Assembly (NCBI GenBank): GCA_964035015.1
Contig: OZ036016.1
Location: 3,503,552 to 3,567,551 of the forward strand
DNA from: Corallium rubrum
Taxonomy: Eukaryota > Cnidaria > Anthozoa > Scleralcyonacea > Coralliidae
Direction of reading: 5' to 3'
Length of the DNA: 64,000 nt
Part shown: positions 10,532 to 21,377 of the stretch, one piece after another
Layout of the letters: each line of letters opens with the position of its first letter
Numbering within the stretch: the stretch's first letter is position 1
The notes under the pieces: generated by a model
What the model saw: only the letters and a program-made list of their open reading frames with translations
Told to the model about the DNA's origin: nothing
Databases searched by the model: none
Position numbers and translations under genes: made by a program

Positions 10532-10994
10532 CCTACACGCGTAAAAACGCACAACTTGTTCACGGTTGTCAACAGGCGTGAACAATGTTGTGCTGCTCGC
10601 CGTGAACAAGTTGTTCACTTATGGTTCGAACAACTTGTTCACGGATAAACCAACAGTCATGAACAAGTTGTTCCAACAGCACACTTATTATAACAACGTT
10701 CGCATATGATACAACATGTTGTAACAGCATGACGAAATAACAACGATGAACAACAATGTCACAACAATGGTGAACATGGTTGATGTATCAACACGTTCTT
10801 CGGTTGTTACAACATGCGTGAACAACGGTTGTTGTTTCATCAAGCAGTAACAACTTGTTGAAACAATGATGAACAATGTTGTTCATTTATCAATGTTGTT
10901 CACATATGTCAACAAGTTGTCACAGCATTGTTGAAAGTTACAGCATTGTTCAGGCAACAATGCTGCAACAACTTGCGAGATTTTACGCGTGTGG
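10532..10994. mobile_element. Element T, short form, with ACACGCGTAAAA ends
   Basis: The termini ACACGCGTAAAAACGCACAA and its near complement (TTTTACGCGTGT) bound a region rich in AACAACTTGTTCAC palindromes. Near 10585-10610 it contains a single unit related to the 24-bp repeat that is amplified in the long copy at 40.2-41.6 kb, which lies in the opposite orientation. No ORF is present. Confidence 0.7.
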
Positions 10995-11168
10995 CTTGCT
11001 TGCTTGTGCTATTATTGTGTAATTTATCAGTTCTAAGACACGAAGTCTCATTGTTTTAAATATGAACTGTACATGAGCAGAACTTGTGAATTGTTAATAT
11101 GTCGAAAGAAGCTGATAAAAACAGATTTTGTCGCGTGTACGAAGCTTTTAGTGCCAGCCCTCATTTAA

Positions 11169-11640
11169 AGTGCCTATGAAGCGAAAAATTATTATTGTCT
11201 TAAATGAAAGAACTCTTAAAACTACAACGTAACATCTTTTGCAGATCTTCGTTTCCGTGCTTCGTTGTTGAGATATTTCAGTTTCTTTGATATGCAAATT
11301 AAACACTTTGACATCACACGTGTATAATGAGTTATCGGAGAAAGTTCTATATCTTTGCTATTATCAAACGAAATACTTCGAAGCCAACCTGTGCGTCTAT
11401 TTCGCACACAGCATTAAACATACAGATTTTTAATTGGTTTCGTTTGATAATAACAAAGATACCGAACCTTCTCTGATAACTCATTATACACGTTTGACGT
11501 CAAAGTGTTTAATTTGCATATCAAAAAAATGAAATATCTCAACAACGAGGCACGGAAACGAAGAGCTGCAAAAGATGTTACTTTGTCGTTTTGAGAGTTC
11601 TTTCATTTAAGACAATAATAATTTTCGCTTCATAGGCACT
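11169..11640. mobile_element. TTAA MITE, family 2, copy 1
   Basis: The ends AGTGCCTATGAAGCGAAAAA and its exact complement are bordered by TTAA at 11165-11168 and 11641-11644. Long inner arms surround a short loop near 11400. There is no transposase. Confidence 0.85.
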
Positions 11641-11847
11641 TTAAGCAGTGGCCCCTTTCTTTTTGCTAGTAAATATGACAGCTGAGCTGATCATGAATTA
11701 AGGATTTGAATGAGAATTCGGTTATAATTTGAAAAATATTGCCGTATTTTCGTAAATCTATAAAATAAACTTACTTTTAATGAGTGAGTTGAGACTTGTT
11801 ATAGCACTACTTTGAACGGCTGTAGTCCTCGGGAAAGATCAGGATAA

Positions 11848-11925
11848 TCCCCGAGCCCGGGCGTAGGGCCGAAGGCCCGGAGCCCGGGTGAGGGTGCTAA
11901 TCTCGACACGCGTGGAGTTCACTTA
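11848..11925. repeat. GC-rich hairpin repeat, copy 1
   Basis: The segment with GGGCCGAAGGCCCGGAGCCC and GTGCTAATCTCGACACGCGT is found again, inverted, at 39318-39400. It is a dispersed GC-rich foldback in otherwise AT-rich DNA. Confidence 0.7.
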
Positions 11926-12050
11926 CACGCGAAATTACACGCAAGGGGGAAAGAAATTCTGCGAGATGTTTATGTCAACAAATCCGCAACTTTCGCAGTT
12001 CGGATAGCAGGGTACTGGTAACCGTTATTACGACGAAGACCGTGGCCAAA

Positions 12051-13868
12051 GCACTGACCTGTATATAACTGGACCGCTTGCTCTTGCCAAAAAAGTGTGG
12101 CCATTTGAACATGGCGTCAAATGGCGAATTTGAGTCCTTCTGCTCATGGGAGAAGCCACTGACCAGTGCTTGACACTGGTCTGTAGGCGTTTTATGCTAC
12201 GTTATGTTCTTTTCGTAAAAAAATTTTTTTCTCTGTTTGAAAATTGATCTAAAATGGCCAGTTTAATATATTTTTACGCTCCGTTGTTGGCAACTAGTGA
12301 CACCTGGAGAACACCAGCTTATAGTAAGTGCAGTTAAAACTTTCAATGTAGTCTGTCGGAATACAAAATAAATGTTTTACATCGTACGTTTTTCAGTATA
12401 TGATTGATGTTTAAGTTTTAATAATCTTAACAGTTATGTTTACTTCGTATTTGCTTGCCTTCAGTGGCCCTTCTGGTTCAGATTTCAATTTCCATGGAAC
12501 ATTTCAACATAAGGACAAAATTTTTCGCAAGATTTGGACATTTGGTGATATGTTTTACAACGAGAAATACTGATGTTTTACAACAGCAAGCTCATTACAT
12601 CCTTTTCGAAAAGTACTAAAATGTGCCGAAAGCCTACGAAAAGTAGTAAAATATAAGCCGTTGAATTGCCGAGCTGGTATTCACTTGTCAGTTCAGTTGT
12701 CCCTTCTTCGTTTCGGCAACAAAAACAATTAAATATATGCAACTACAAAACCGAGTAACCGACAGGAATTAACAATGAAACTGCTTTGTGTATTTATTTC
12801 TGTACCTTTTTTAACCTTTCAAAAAAGATTTGTTGTGTTTATCTTTGAAAATATCAACGAGTCAAGGATTTTTAATTTTTCTCTTCATTTTCACGGGATA
12901 TTTTATAAAGCCTGCGTCTGTAATCCAGTCAAAATCGCGGTCAGTGTTGTTACCGCCATTTGACGCCACGTTGAAATGCCCTGGGTACGAGGTTGGTTCA
13001 AATGGCCACACTTATAGGAGCAAGCGGTCGAGTTATATTTAACAATTAGACAACGAGCCCGAGTTCTCTATGAGCGAATAGTCAACGAGGCGAAGCCGAG
13101 TTGACTATCGCTCATAGAAAACGAGGGCGAGTTGTCTAATTGTTTTAGTATAAATTTACCAACAAACGTTAAATAAATTCTCGACCATAACATATTCTTT
13201 GAGGCTCGTTTAATACATTTTTTGACTGCCAACAACAAACGTTCAACAGTCATTTCGGACATCTCCTTGGCCCGTACTACTGATGGAAAAGTAAAGGTTT
13301 CTTGCATAATTTAGCATGGATTTTCATGTACAATATTGAAACAATATATATCCACTCATTTGATTTGTAAAAGTGACAAAAAGTTGAAAGAAACATTCAA
13401 TTTAGCATATAGTTTACATCACGAAATCTTGTCAACAGCAAGCGAAATTCTGAAATGTGTTTTGTTTGCAGTTATTTCGTTTTAAACGAACACAGATAAA
13501 CAATTTAACGATCTTACCATTAATAATTTCCATTCTAACCATTTTGTAGCCGTTTTTGTTTTCTGTAGAACTTATTGCTTCGCCTAAATGTTCAATTTCT
13601 TCTTTCATTTGCCCACTCCGTTATAATTTCGGCGCCATTGTTGCTTAACAGAACAACCGCTGGCTCTAATGATCATTGTTCGTGCTATACTACGCATTTT
13701 GTCATTGGTCAATTTTTTTAAATGAATACTTTCATTGGTTTATCCCAGAGGTTTATATCACCAATTATAAACTCCTGCAATAGCCAATAAAATTCGAGGA
13801 TTTGCATTATAAACTTTTAAATTTATACTAAATTGTTATATACAATTATATACAGGTCAGTGGGCCAA
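12051..13868. mobile_element. Possible DNA element with CACTGACCTGTATATAA ends
   Basis: CACTGACCTGTATATAA occurs at 12051 and its complement near 13868. A second inverted pair (CGACCGCTTGCTC and GTGTGGCCATTTGAAC) lies at 12083-12115 and 12990-13032, so two elements may be nested. I see no transposase domain in the interior. Confidence 0.45.
13044..13142. repeat. ~99-bp palindromic foldback
   Basis: ACAATTAGACAACGAG and its complement bound a near-perfect inverted repeat with a GAGGCGAAGCCGAG centre. It belongs to the class of short palindromes with a GC-rich centre seen repeatedly in this window. Confidence 0.8.
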
Positions 13869-14575
13869 AGCCTGTAAAGAATTCTGCTCTGGTGTATTCT
13901 ACTTTAACTCGAGGGAGAACGATGAAGAAATCAGTTTGAAACAAACGGCTTTTTTGATCTTGAAGAGAACTGAATGATGCCTGGTCACGGAAAAAGTAAG
14001 AAACCGAACGAGAAAAACAATCTGAACTCTGGAAAGAGTATAGACTGAATTGGCAGTATTTGTGGTGACAAAAGCAGAAGAAAGTTTAACGGTAGGAGAT
14101 TCATATTTACCAGTTTAGCTGAGTCTTGAAAAAGAAAATCATGCAATATAAATAATATTCTTGTCTACAATTGTCTTTGGACGCTAGGACGTGGCATTGT
14201 CTTTTCTTGGCCACTATTATCTAATTTGAATGAAAATTTGTTATTTGGTTCATTTCGTTTCTTTTTTAATATTGACTTTGTATGTTCTTTCGGTGTGTCA
14301 ATACATGACTACAGATGAACTTTGCCAATGAATTTTCTTTGATGTGATATTGTAATACTGTTTTGTTTCTCTGTTTCTATTCAAAATTTTTCAGGCTGTT
14401 AAATTATTACATACTAAAATTATAATAGACTAAATATAAAAATATAAAAACTATAATAGACTTAAATAAAAAAAACAACCCAAAAACCCAACCAGGAAGT
14501 GTGTGGGGGTTGGTGGTGGGAGGTTTACAAAAATGTATATATTAAAAGTGGGCGAGGGGTTGTTGCGATCATGTA
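13150..14575. other. Non-coding region, no gene recognised
   Basis: AT-rich unique-looking sequence without ORFs or splice-bounded exons that I can support. A possible small ORF starts at 13977 on the plus strand (MPGHGKSKKPNEKN...), but it is short and has no recognisable relative. Confidence 0.4.
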
Positions 14576-14577
14576 TT

Positions 14578-15065
14578 TCTAGTAATAATACTTTATTCCT
14601 CAAATACCAATACAGGCATATGAAAAGATATTTACATAAAAGTACAGAACGTACCGTAACATGAACTAGATAATACCATACAAACTAGTGTAAAGGATAT
14701 ATTAATGTGAGTTAGATAATATAGCTAGAAGTACAGTGTATGGTAATATGGGTTAGACAATATAATGACTATTATATTCATATAATGAAAGAATATCATG
14801 AAAATATTTTGATATTATTTATCATGATACACTTATTGTGTACATTTATTATATATAGAAAGAAATCCTTTGTGTCAAGTAAACGGAAAGACGCGTTTAC
14901 ACTGTATATATTATTTATAAAAGTATTTTGAAGCTCTACAAACTTTTTGTCGGAGCAGGACATTAAATAGTGAAATTCATCACTGATTTCATTCGAGTGA
15001 CATAAAGTACACTTTCGTTCCACCGTTCAAAGTAATGCTGCTATTACAAGTCGTAAACATATGAA
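14578..15065 (-). mobile_element. LINE 3' end, 5'-truncated
   Basis: The minus-strand ORF (14796-15023) contains CTLCHSNEISDEFHYLMSC, the Cys/His cluster typical of the C-terminal tail of non-LTR retrotransposon reverse transcriptases. It is followed by an AT-rich 3' UTR to about 14578. The polymerase domain is absent. Confidence 0.7.
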
Positions 15066-15429
15066 AGTTAAACCGTTAAAAGTAAGTTTATTCTATAGAT
15101 TTAACGAAAATACGGCAGTATTTTTTAAATTATAACCGAATTCTCATTCAAATCCTTAATTCAACTGGCATATTTATTACTGTCAACCCGCACAACCCTA
15201 ATGTAAAGGTGGAGTACAAGTTTGGGCTGTCTGTGGCTACACAAAATAAGGACACGACTCTTCGAATTCTGACTAGCGTCCTAGAATTGTAAGTCTATAA
15301 TTTCCTGGCGGCACTAGTGATATCATTTCATTTTGAACTCTTGTTCCAGTATATAGATAGTAATATGTATGACCAATCTCCCTTTTAATGGTAGAAAACT
15401 GAGATTTCAAGTGTCAAGTAATGATTGGA

Positions 15430-15830
15430 ACTCGGTGGTGTTTTATTAATACGACAATCTACGTCACTGTCTTGCCATGACGACACTAATCCGTTTTCAA
15501 ACGAAAACGTAAACCTCGTATCGAAAACGTATCAAAGGTTTTCCGCCCACACTATCATTTTGGAATCGTTTTCGCCGTTTAGTAAAACGCTAAAAAGATC
15601 TAGAGGTATGAATGAATAGTTCTACATAATCGTTTTCCAAAAGCTTCGTTTTTGCCGTCCACATGCACTGGTGCCGAAAAACGGCGTCTTCGAATGTCTC
15701 CACTCTGGAGAGCGTTTTCGAAACGCTCCGTTTTCGGTCATCGAAGACGCTGGATTAGTGTGGACGACGAAAGGCCAATCGTATCAAAAAGTCTCCGTTT
15801 TCATTTATAGTGTGGCCTGTGTTTACGCGG
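15430..15830. mobile_element. GTTTTCG-rich MITE
   Basis: CACTAATCCGTTTTC near the left end and GGATTAGTGTGGACG near the right, together with many alternating GTTTTCG/CGAAAAC words, indicate a nonautonomous inverted element. The edges are approximate. Confidence 0.5.
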
Positions 15831-16107
15831 ATCAAAATGAGACAAGTTGAATGTGAAACTGAGACGTCCTGTTTGATAAAATGGGTATATAATATTAAAC
15901 ATACTTAAATGTCAAATTAGCATCCTGTCAACAAACACTTCAATCAACCTTACCGACCACCGTGCGTGGTAAATCGGTTGAGTAAATTTGTCTGAATAAA
16001 TTACGACTATTGCTCAGTTATACGAGGCATGGGCAGGTCATGTGCACTGTAATATTACGTCTACGGATTTTCAGTTTCAACGCGTTTTGGTCAAGGGTGC
16101 AACCTCT

Positions 16108-16330
16108 TCTATAATAATAATAATAAACTTTATTTACAGAAGGTTTACGTAAACATTTACAAAAATGTACCAGTTTAGCAAAGCTAATCTTCCACTGGGC
16201 CTTCTATTATAAGTTCTTAAACATGAAGATATAAAGTACAGATAAGTATAAATGTTAAATATTAAAACCTAAAAAATCCTAATATTATACCAAATTAAAC
16301 ATGTAACACATCCAATAAATATTTGAGGTA
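16108..16330 (-). mobile_element. Retroelement 3' tail with (AAT)n
   Basis: A run of ATAATAATAATAA followed by ACTTTATTTACAGAAGG resembles, on the minus strand, the 3' UTR and microsatellite tail of a LINE. No coding part is left. Confidence 0.4.
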
Positions 16331-17209
16331 CAGTATTATGAAAATGTTCTCTTACTCGCCACATCCCCCGCTTCACAATTTATGTCAACTCCAAATTGTC
16401 ATTAACCCATTGGTAGCTCTCCCCTTGACCACCTTGACAAGTACATAAAATCGTCTGGCCATGTTAGCCAGAGTAAAATACTAAAGTCTGAATCAGTCCC
16501 CAGAAGACTGATTCAGCCACGCCTCAGTACTGACGAATATCATAACTTGTCGTTTCAACCAATAGGAAAGCGAGTCCGTACGAGTCTGGACGACTGAGTT
16601 GTTCAGTTATTAAATAAGGTTATTCGTTCCTTCTCGTTAGATTGTGCAGGTTCACTAATTGGCGTTAAATTTCAACCGTAACATTAAATACGACGGAACT
16701 TCAACGTTTAAACCAGGCCTCAGATTTGTAACTTGTTAAGAACATCGTATCTTACCTTGTTCAGCCAGTGTTGGCTTGTCGATGTATTAGTAAAACTTGA
16801 TGTGTGAGATGCCGTCAACGCAACTTGAACGAGATTAAAGGAAAATGATGATGTTGTACCATTAAGTAAGGAGAATGAGTCGAAGGTCAAACTGACCCAC
16901 CCTGTAATTGACCAATGGCGCAACAAAGTTCAAAGAACCGTGTCGAACAACTTCCTCAAAGACTTGGAACTCAAAAGTACGTTACAAGATATCGAGATTA
17001 TTGCTATATACCCAGAAACGAAAATGTTGTTTCCGCGTTGATGACAATCATCTCAAATATTACAACCCACCGAGATTTTTGAAAATTGAGACGAAAAAGA
17101 AAGCGAAAACTGATCGTCCTAAAGAGTAATCAGATATAAAAATCACGTGTAGTGTAATTAAATAACATACCGGAATTCCCTTTTCCGCCCAATTTAATTA
17201 AAGCACGAC

Positions 17210-17315
17210 TTTATATAAACAGGAAGACTATACGGAGAATATTATACTTTATATAAACAGGAAGACTATACGGAGAATATTATAATATTCTACGTATAGT
17301 CTTCCTGTTTAACCA
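17210..17315. repeat. 38-bp tandem duplication plus inverted copy
   Basis: TTTATATAAACAGGAAGACT occurs twice in direct orientation (from 17211 and 17249) and its complement follows at 17285-17313. This can form a hairpin with the second copy. Confidence 0.75.
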
Positions 17316-17404
17316 AGAGAAAAAGGCGAGTATGCGCGTGATATGGGGCCATATATCGAACGGTCAAGAGGTCCTCTACGGCATATCAGACATATCAGTG
17401 TGGT

Positions 17405-17895
17405 ACACACGCAAAAACGCACACTCTGTGTCAGACCTGATGCAGAATGATGTCAGATCTGTTCAGAAAAATGTAGCGATTCCTGATACAGCCTCTTGCA
17501 GTATCAGCTATGATACACCTATGATATCATATCTACTTGGAGTCGAAATGGCAAGGTCTCGGACGGCGAAAGCGGTGGACTCGGGAATTGTACTGGCGGC
17601 GGATTTGTATGGTTTAGTCTTTACACTCGAACTTGAATGAGGGGGCTCCGACTACACACGTAAAAACGCACAGTCTGATCAGCTCTGATATCAGATCTGT
17701 TCCGAGAAATGGAGCGACCCTTGATACAGCCTGACAGCTACAGAATGTACCAGCGCTGATATATAAACATTTAGTTAGAATTTCTAAAAGACTGCGATAG
17801 CTCCGTAGACAACATACCTGTTCAGTCTGTTATATCAAACTGATACAGCACTGACCGTGTCAGGTTGATACAGTTTGACAGAATCTGTTCTGAAC
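17405..17895. mobile_element. Element related to T, with CTGATACAG/CTGTTC words
   Basis: Two segments begin ACACACGCAAAAACGCACA and ACACACGTAAAAACGCACA (17408 and 17655), close to the end motif of element T. They are followed by repeats of CTGATACAGC and TGTTCAGA palindromes. This looks like a sister family using the same end and a different internal palindromic word. Confidence 0.5.
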
Positions 17896-18482
17896 AGTCT
17901 GTGGTCTTTGAAGACTTAAAAGTGTAATATAACAACAAACATGCCGCCAAAATTTAAACATTTACTAAATTACTCTACTCTAACTCAAATGCGACAAGTT
18001 ATTCGGAATGCGGCAAACGAATGAAAAAGCAAATTAAAGTTTTGCCGAATTTGGCCTGGATTCGGCATGGGTTCTCGAGTCCTGACTACTCGAGCCCAAT
18101 ATTTAGCCGAATACGAGTCCTACCCTCGAGGACTCTAGGACACTGCTACCTATACCACATGAAATTCTTTGCTGAGCCCTAAACGAACAGGCCTTTCGTG
18201 GAATGGTCACGAGATATACAAACAAGCGCTTGGGAGGAGTCGTCGGGACCCTTGAACATGCTGGATGTTTGAAAAGGGCTGTATTTACATACAGAGAGGA
18301 AGTCACAGCTACTAGGAATTAGACAATGTAATAACTGATTATCACACTATATACAGGTGTCAGTGGCGCCCATGACCTTATTCCGAAATACTGTCAATAC
18401 TAAGAACCAGACCTTTTGCAAAGCTAAGTATGCAACTGGATTAGGTCATGCTAGATTATATATAATTTAAGATGATTTAATC

Positions 18483-18930
18483 ATAACTACTATATGTACT
18501 ATTTACAGAATGAGTGGCCGTTCTGTATCGGGGTATACAGACACGAGGCGGAGACCACTCATTCTGTAAATAGTATGTAAGAGATAAAGCCCGAGAACGA
18601 AGGCGCGTCCGAGGGCTGTATATCGCATACAGCCCGACGTTCGAGGGATTTATCTGACTTAATTTATTATTGAGGAGGTTTTCCAACAAAGTTTTGTCTT
18701 TTTTTCTACCTTGGACAAAGATTTTCCTAGTTTTTTTCTTCATTTCTTATCTATTTAGTATTCAAGGGCTGTATGCCATATACAGCCCGCGGTACATCAA
18801 AGAAAACCGACTCAATAATAAATTAAGTAATGTTTTAATACAAACACGAGCGGCCGTGTTGTATTGAATATACAATCACGAGCCGAAGGCGAGTGATTGT
18901 ATATTCAATACAACAAGGACGCGAGTTTTG
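18483..18930. repeat. Cluster of short foldback MITEs
   Basis: Three palindromic units lie side by side: one around 18490-18580 (TACTATTTACAGAATGAGTG arms), one bounded by ACTTAATTTATTATTGAG (18658) and its complement (18828), and one around 18857-18925 (GTTGTATTGAATATACAATC arms). The centres carry GAGCCGAAGGCGAG-type words. The ORFs across them are artefacts. Confidence 0.7.
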
Positions 18931-18979
18931 TAAACAACTTGTGAAATGAATGAATAGTAAAAATCCCTTTGGGATATTG

Positions 18980-19056
18980 AGATGCTAATTAGTTACAAGC
19001 ACTAGTGGTTGTATCAGAAGAGTATACATCCACTAGTGGTTGTAACTAATTAGCAT
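18980..19056. repeat. Inverted repeat with ACTAGTGGTTGTA
   Basis: GATGCTAATTAGTTACAA and its complement bound this 77-bp foldback. The same core (CCACTAGTGGTTGTAT) occurs at 43755-43815. Confidence 0.8.
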
Positions 19057-19094
19057 CATTGGTTTTAGTTTGTGTGGGTTTTACAGGGGTATAC

Positions 19095-19172
19095 ATGTAA
19101 GGGCCTTCGCTCGAAACGTCGAGAAGATTTTTCTCTGTTTTTCAGGCCGACGTGACTTAACCCTGGTAATAT
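19095..19172 (+). mobile_element. Penelope-like element 3' terminal fragment
   Basis: This short piece is nearly identical to the last ~75 bp of the elements at 21.05, 33.28 and 36.59 kb, ending in GTGACTTAACCCTGGTAATA. It holds only the second half of the hammerhead-like motif (the GAAA box and stem I 3' strand), because the 5' part is missing. Confidence 0.75.
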
Positions 19173-19397
19173 ACTCAATATACAACTTATTATTGCTTCA
19201 TAGCTTTCGACTTGTTGACTAAGAGAAAAAGCGAACATTGTGTTAAGACACTGAATTCTCGCTTCTATTACAATTGCCACTGCAAACATCCACAGAATAC
19301 AGAGAATGGGAATACAGATTTTAATTACTTCTTCCCACAAGGGGCTTTTCAAGAGCAATTTACATTAGTAAATTTCAAGTGGCCGAGTCGAAGGCAT

Positions 19398-19556
19398 ATT
19401 AAAGCCGATTTTCCACTAGGCGATTTTTTTCGCGCGAAGCGACTTTCTTTTGTTCGAATTCAATAGATTTATGATTAGTTCCAGCTCAGAGCTCATGAGA
19501 CAAAAGGAAAAGTCGCTTCGCGCTAAAAAAGTCGCCTAGTGGAAAACCGGCTTAAA
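19398..19556. mobile_element. Foldback MITE with CGCCTAGTGGAAAA arms
   Basis: AAGCCGATTTTCCACTAGGC at the left and its near complement at the right bound a 155-bp element, with inner arms CGCGAAGCGACTTTC. TTAA-like tetramers flank both sides. Confidence 0.75.
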
Positions 19557-19614
19557 GGCGCTCGAAGCAGCCGCCCTACGACACATTTATGACACACATG
19601 TCAGACCAGGAATC

Positions 19615-19845
19615 ACAGACCTAGGTGTTGATTTTATGGAGGGAGGAAAACCGGAGAACCCGGCGAAAAACCCTCGAAGCACAGGAGACACCAACTAAAC
19701 TCTACTCACATGAGTGTTCCAAGCTCGGGAACGGGGTTATTCCCAGACGGACACCCATCCAAGTACTAACTCCGTCGAACCGGGCTTAACGTTTGGTGAG
19801 ACGCAGCGCCCTAACAGCACACGCCACCTGTGCCACCCTGTTAAC
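19615..19845 (-). mobile_element. 5S rRNA-derived SINE, near full length
   Basis: On the minus strand it has the 5S-like head (GTTAGTACTTGGATGGGTG region, GGGCTTAACG complement, GTGTGCTGTTAGGGC) followed by a shared tail containing GGGTTTTTCGCCGGGTTCTC and GGTTTTCCTCCCTCC. Head order and tail match the plus-strand copy at 37460-37790. Confidence 0.8.
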
Positions 19846-20279
19846 AGAATTTATCTACGATATTCAGACTTGTTCGATACTCGGACATTATTCATGCATT
19901 TAACGTATTATCAGAAAGACCTTCCGTATTGTACATGTAGAGGATGTTTATGTTAAGTTTACTTAGCCGAGATGTTAGTATTGACTTGTATAAATAGCAA
20001 TGTAATTAAACTAAATGCTTGTCGCAGGTGTCGGTGTAATAAGACTCCCGACCTTACAACCTCTCGTGCTGAGTGGGAGTGTTGCATCAGGAAACTCGTG
20101 ATATACGGCCTGTCTGTCAGGCTATATTGTAAGTTTTAATTTTCGGGATATTGTAGTTTCTTGGAATAGACGATGTGTTTATATTTTGCATGTAACAAAA
20201 TAGCGTAGTCTAACCCTCGCCCCCTCGAACGCTAGATCTCTACTGTGTCTAACGCCAGACTATTTTACCCTGTCTGACT

Positions 20280-20780
20280 GTCATACTACTGTTACAAAAC
20301 TCAGAATATCATCTCATAGGTTACCTGTTGAAACTGGTCGATATACTAATATTCCATACAATGAAAGAATATGTAAACATTGCAACTTAAATGAGGTTGG
20401 GAATGAACAACATTATTTAATGCAATGCAACAATCCAAAGTTTACTGATCTCAGAGCTAATTTCATCCATAAACTATATCAAATAAACTATTCGTTTTGC
20501 TCTTTCAATAATCAGGACCTGTTTATGTATATGGTTTCAATGAAAGACAAATCTATAATGGCACTAGTAGCTAAGTTCTGTTTTGATATATTAACGAATT
20601 TTGATCAATTATAATGTATTAAGGTACTAAGGCTCCAAGACTGCAGTTGATCAAAGTTTGTTTATCCTTATTGTTACTAGTTTAATATGTTAAATTTTTT
20701 GTATTTAACTGTAATTTGTATGTATCATATGTACCAGTAGTGGTATTAATGTTGATTAAAATGTTGTTATATATGCAACT
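20280..20780 (+). mobile_element. LINE 3' end, 5'-truncated
   Basis: The open frame from about 20291 to 20614 reads LRISSHRLPVETGRYTNIPY, then ICKHCNLNEVGNEQHYLMQC, the C-terminal Cys/His segment of a non-LTR retrotransposon reverse transcriptase. It ends at a TAA followed by an AT-rich UTR. It is the same class as the minus-strand fragment at 14.6-15.0 kb but clearly diverged. Confidence 0.75.
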
Positions 20781-20791
20781 AAATTACTAAC

Positions 20792-21049
20792 ACCAGACTA
20801 TTTTACTCTGGCTACACCAGACTATTTTACTAGCTCTGTCTAACACCAGAATATTTTACTCTGTCTATAAACACTAGACTATTTTACTGTGTCTAACACC
20901 AGACTATTTTACTCTGTCTATAACACTATAGACTATTTCACTCTGTCTAACACCCGACTATTTTACTCTGTCTAACACCAGACTATTTCACTCTGTCTAA
21001 CACCAGACTATTTTACTCTGTCTAACACCAGACTATTTTATTTTACAAA
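20792..21049. repeat. 25-bp minisatellite (CTGTCTAACACCAGACTATTTTA), block 1
   Basis: About ten imperfect copies of a 24-26-bp unit occur here, and a second block of the same unit follows the Penelope-like element at 22820-23095. Single related units (TAAAATCGTCTGGTGTTAGCC type) occur at 16448, 54970, 56005, 58815 and 58935. Confidence 0.9.
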
Positions 21050-21091
21050 TATTACCAGGGTTAAGTCACGTTGGCCTGAAAAAAAGAGAAA

Positions 21092-21136
21092 AATCTTCTC
21101 GACGTTTCGAGCGAAGGCCCTTCGTCAGGAGAAATT
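21092..21136 (-). ncRNA. Hammerhead-ribozyme-like motif in Penelope-like 3' UTR
   Basis: Read on the element's coding strand, the order is AATTTCTC, CTGACGA, AGGGC-CTTC-GCTC, GAAA, CG, TC, GAGAAGATT. CTGACGA and GAAA are the two conserved hammerhead boxes. The arms GGGC/GCTC can form stem II. The flanks AATTTCTC and GAGAAGATT are complementary except for one bulged G, giving stem I. Stem III would be only one pair (A-U around CG). Penelope-like elements are known to carry minimal hammerheads. Cleavage was not tested. Confidence 0.65.
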
Positions 21137-21377
21137 AGTAAACAACTCACATGTGGTCACGCGTATTTATAGCAGAGTGGGAATCACGTGAACACATGTA
21201 AGCCAATAAAAACAAAGTAAACAAATAAATTAATATGTAATTTTAGCCTGTGTGCAGGTGCTGACCCAATTTGTGGGTCAGCTACCTGCAATTAGGCAAA
21301 GAAACAAGTTATAAATTACTATTTAAATCATCGGAAAAAGGTTAAGGAAAAGGTGTGGAATATGGTGGTGGAGTGAG

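Noticed and set aside
16908..17129. Small plus-strand ORFs starting near 16916
   Set aside because: No recognisable domain, no splice context and no conserved neighbour.
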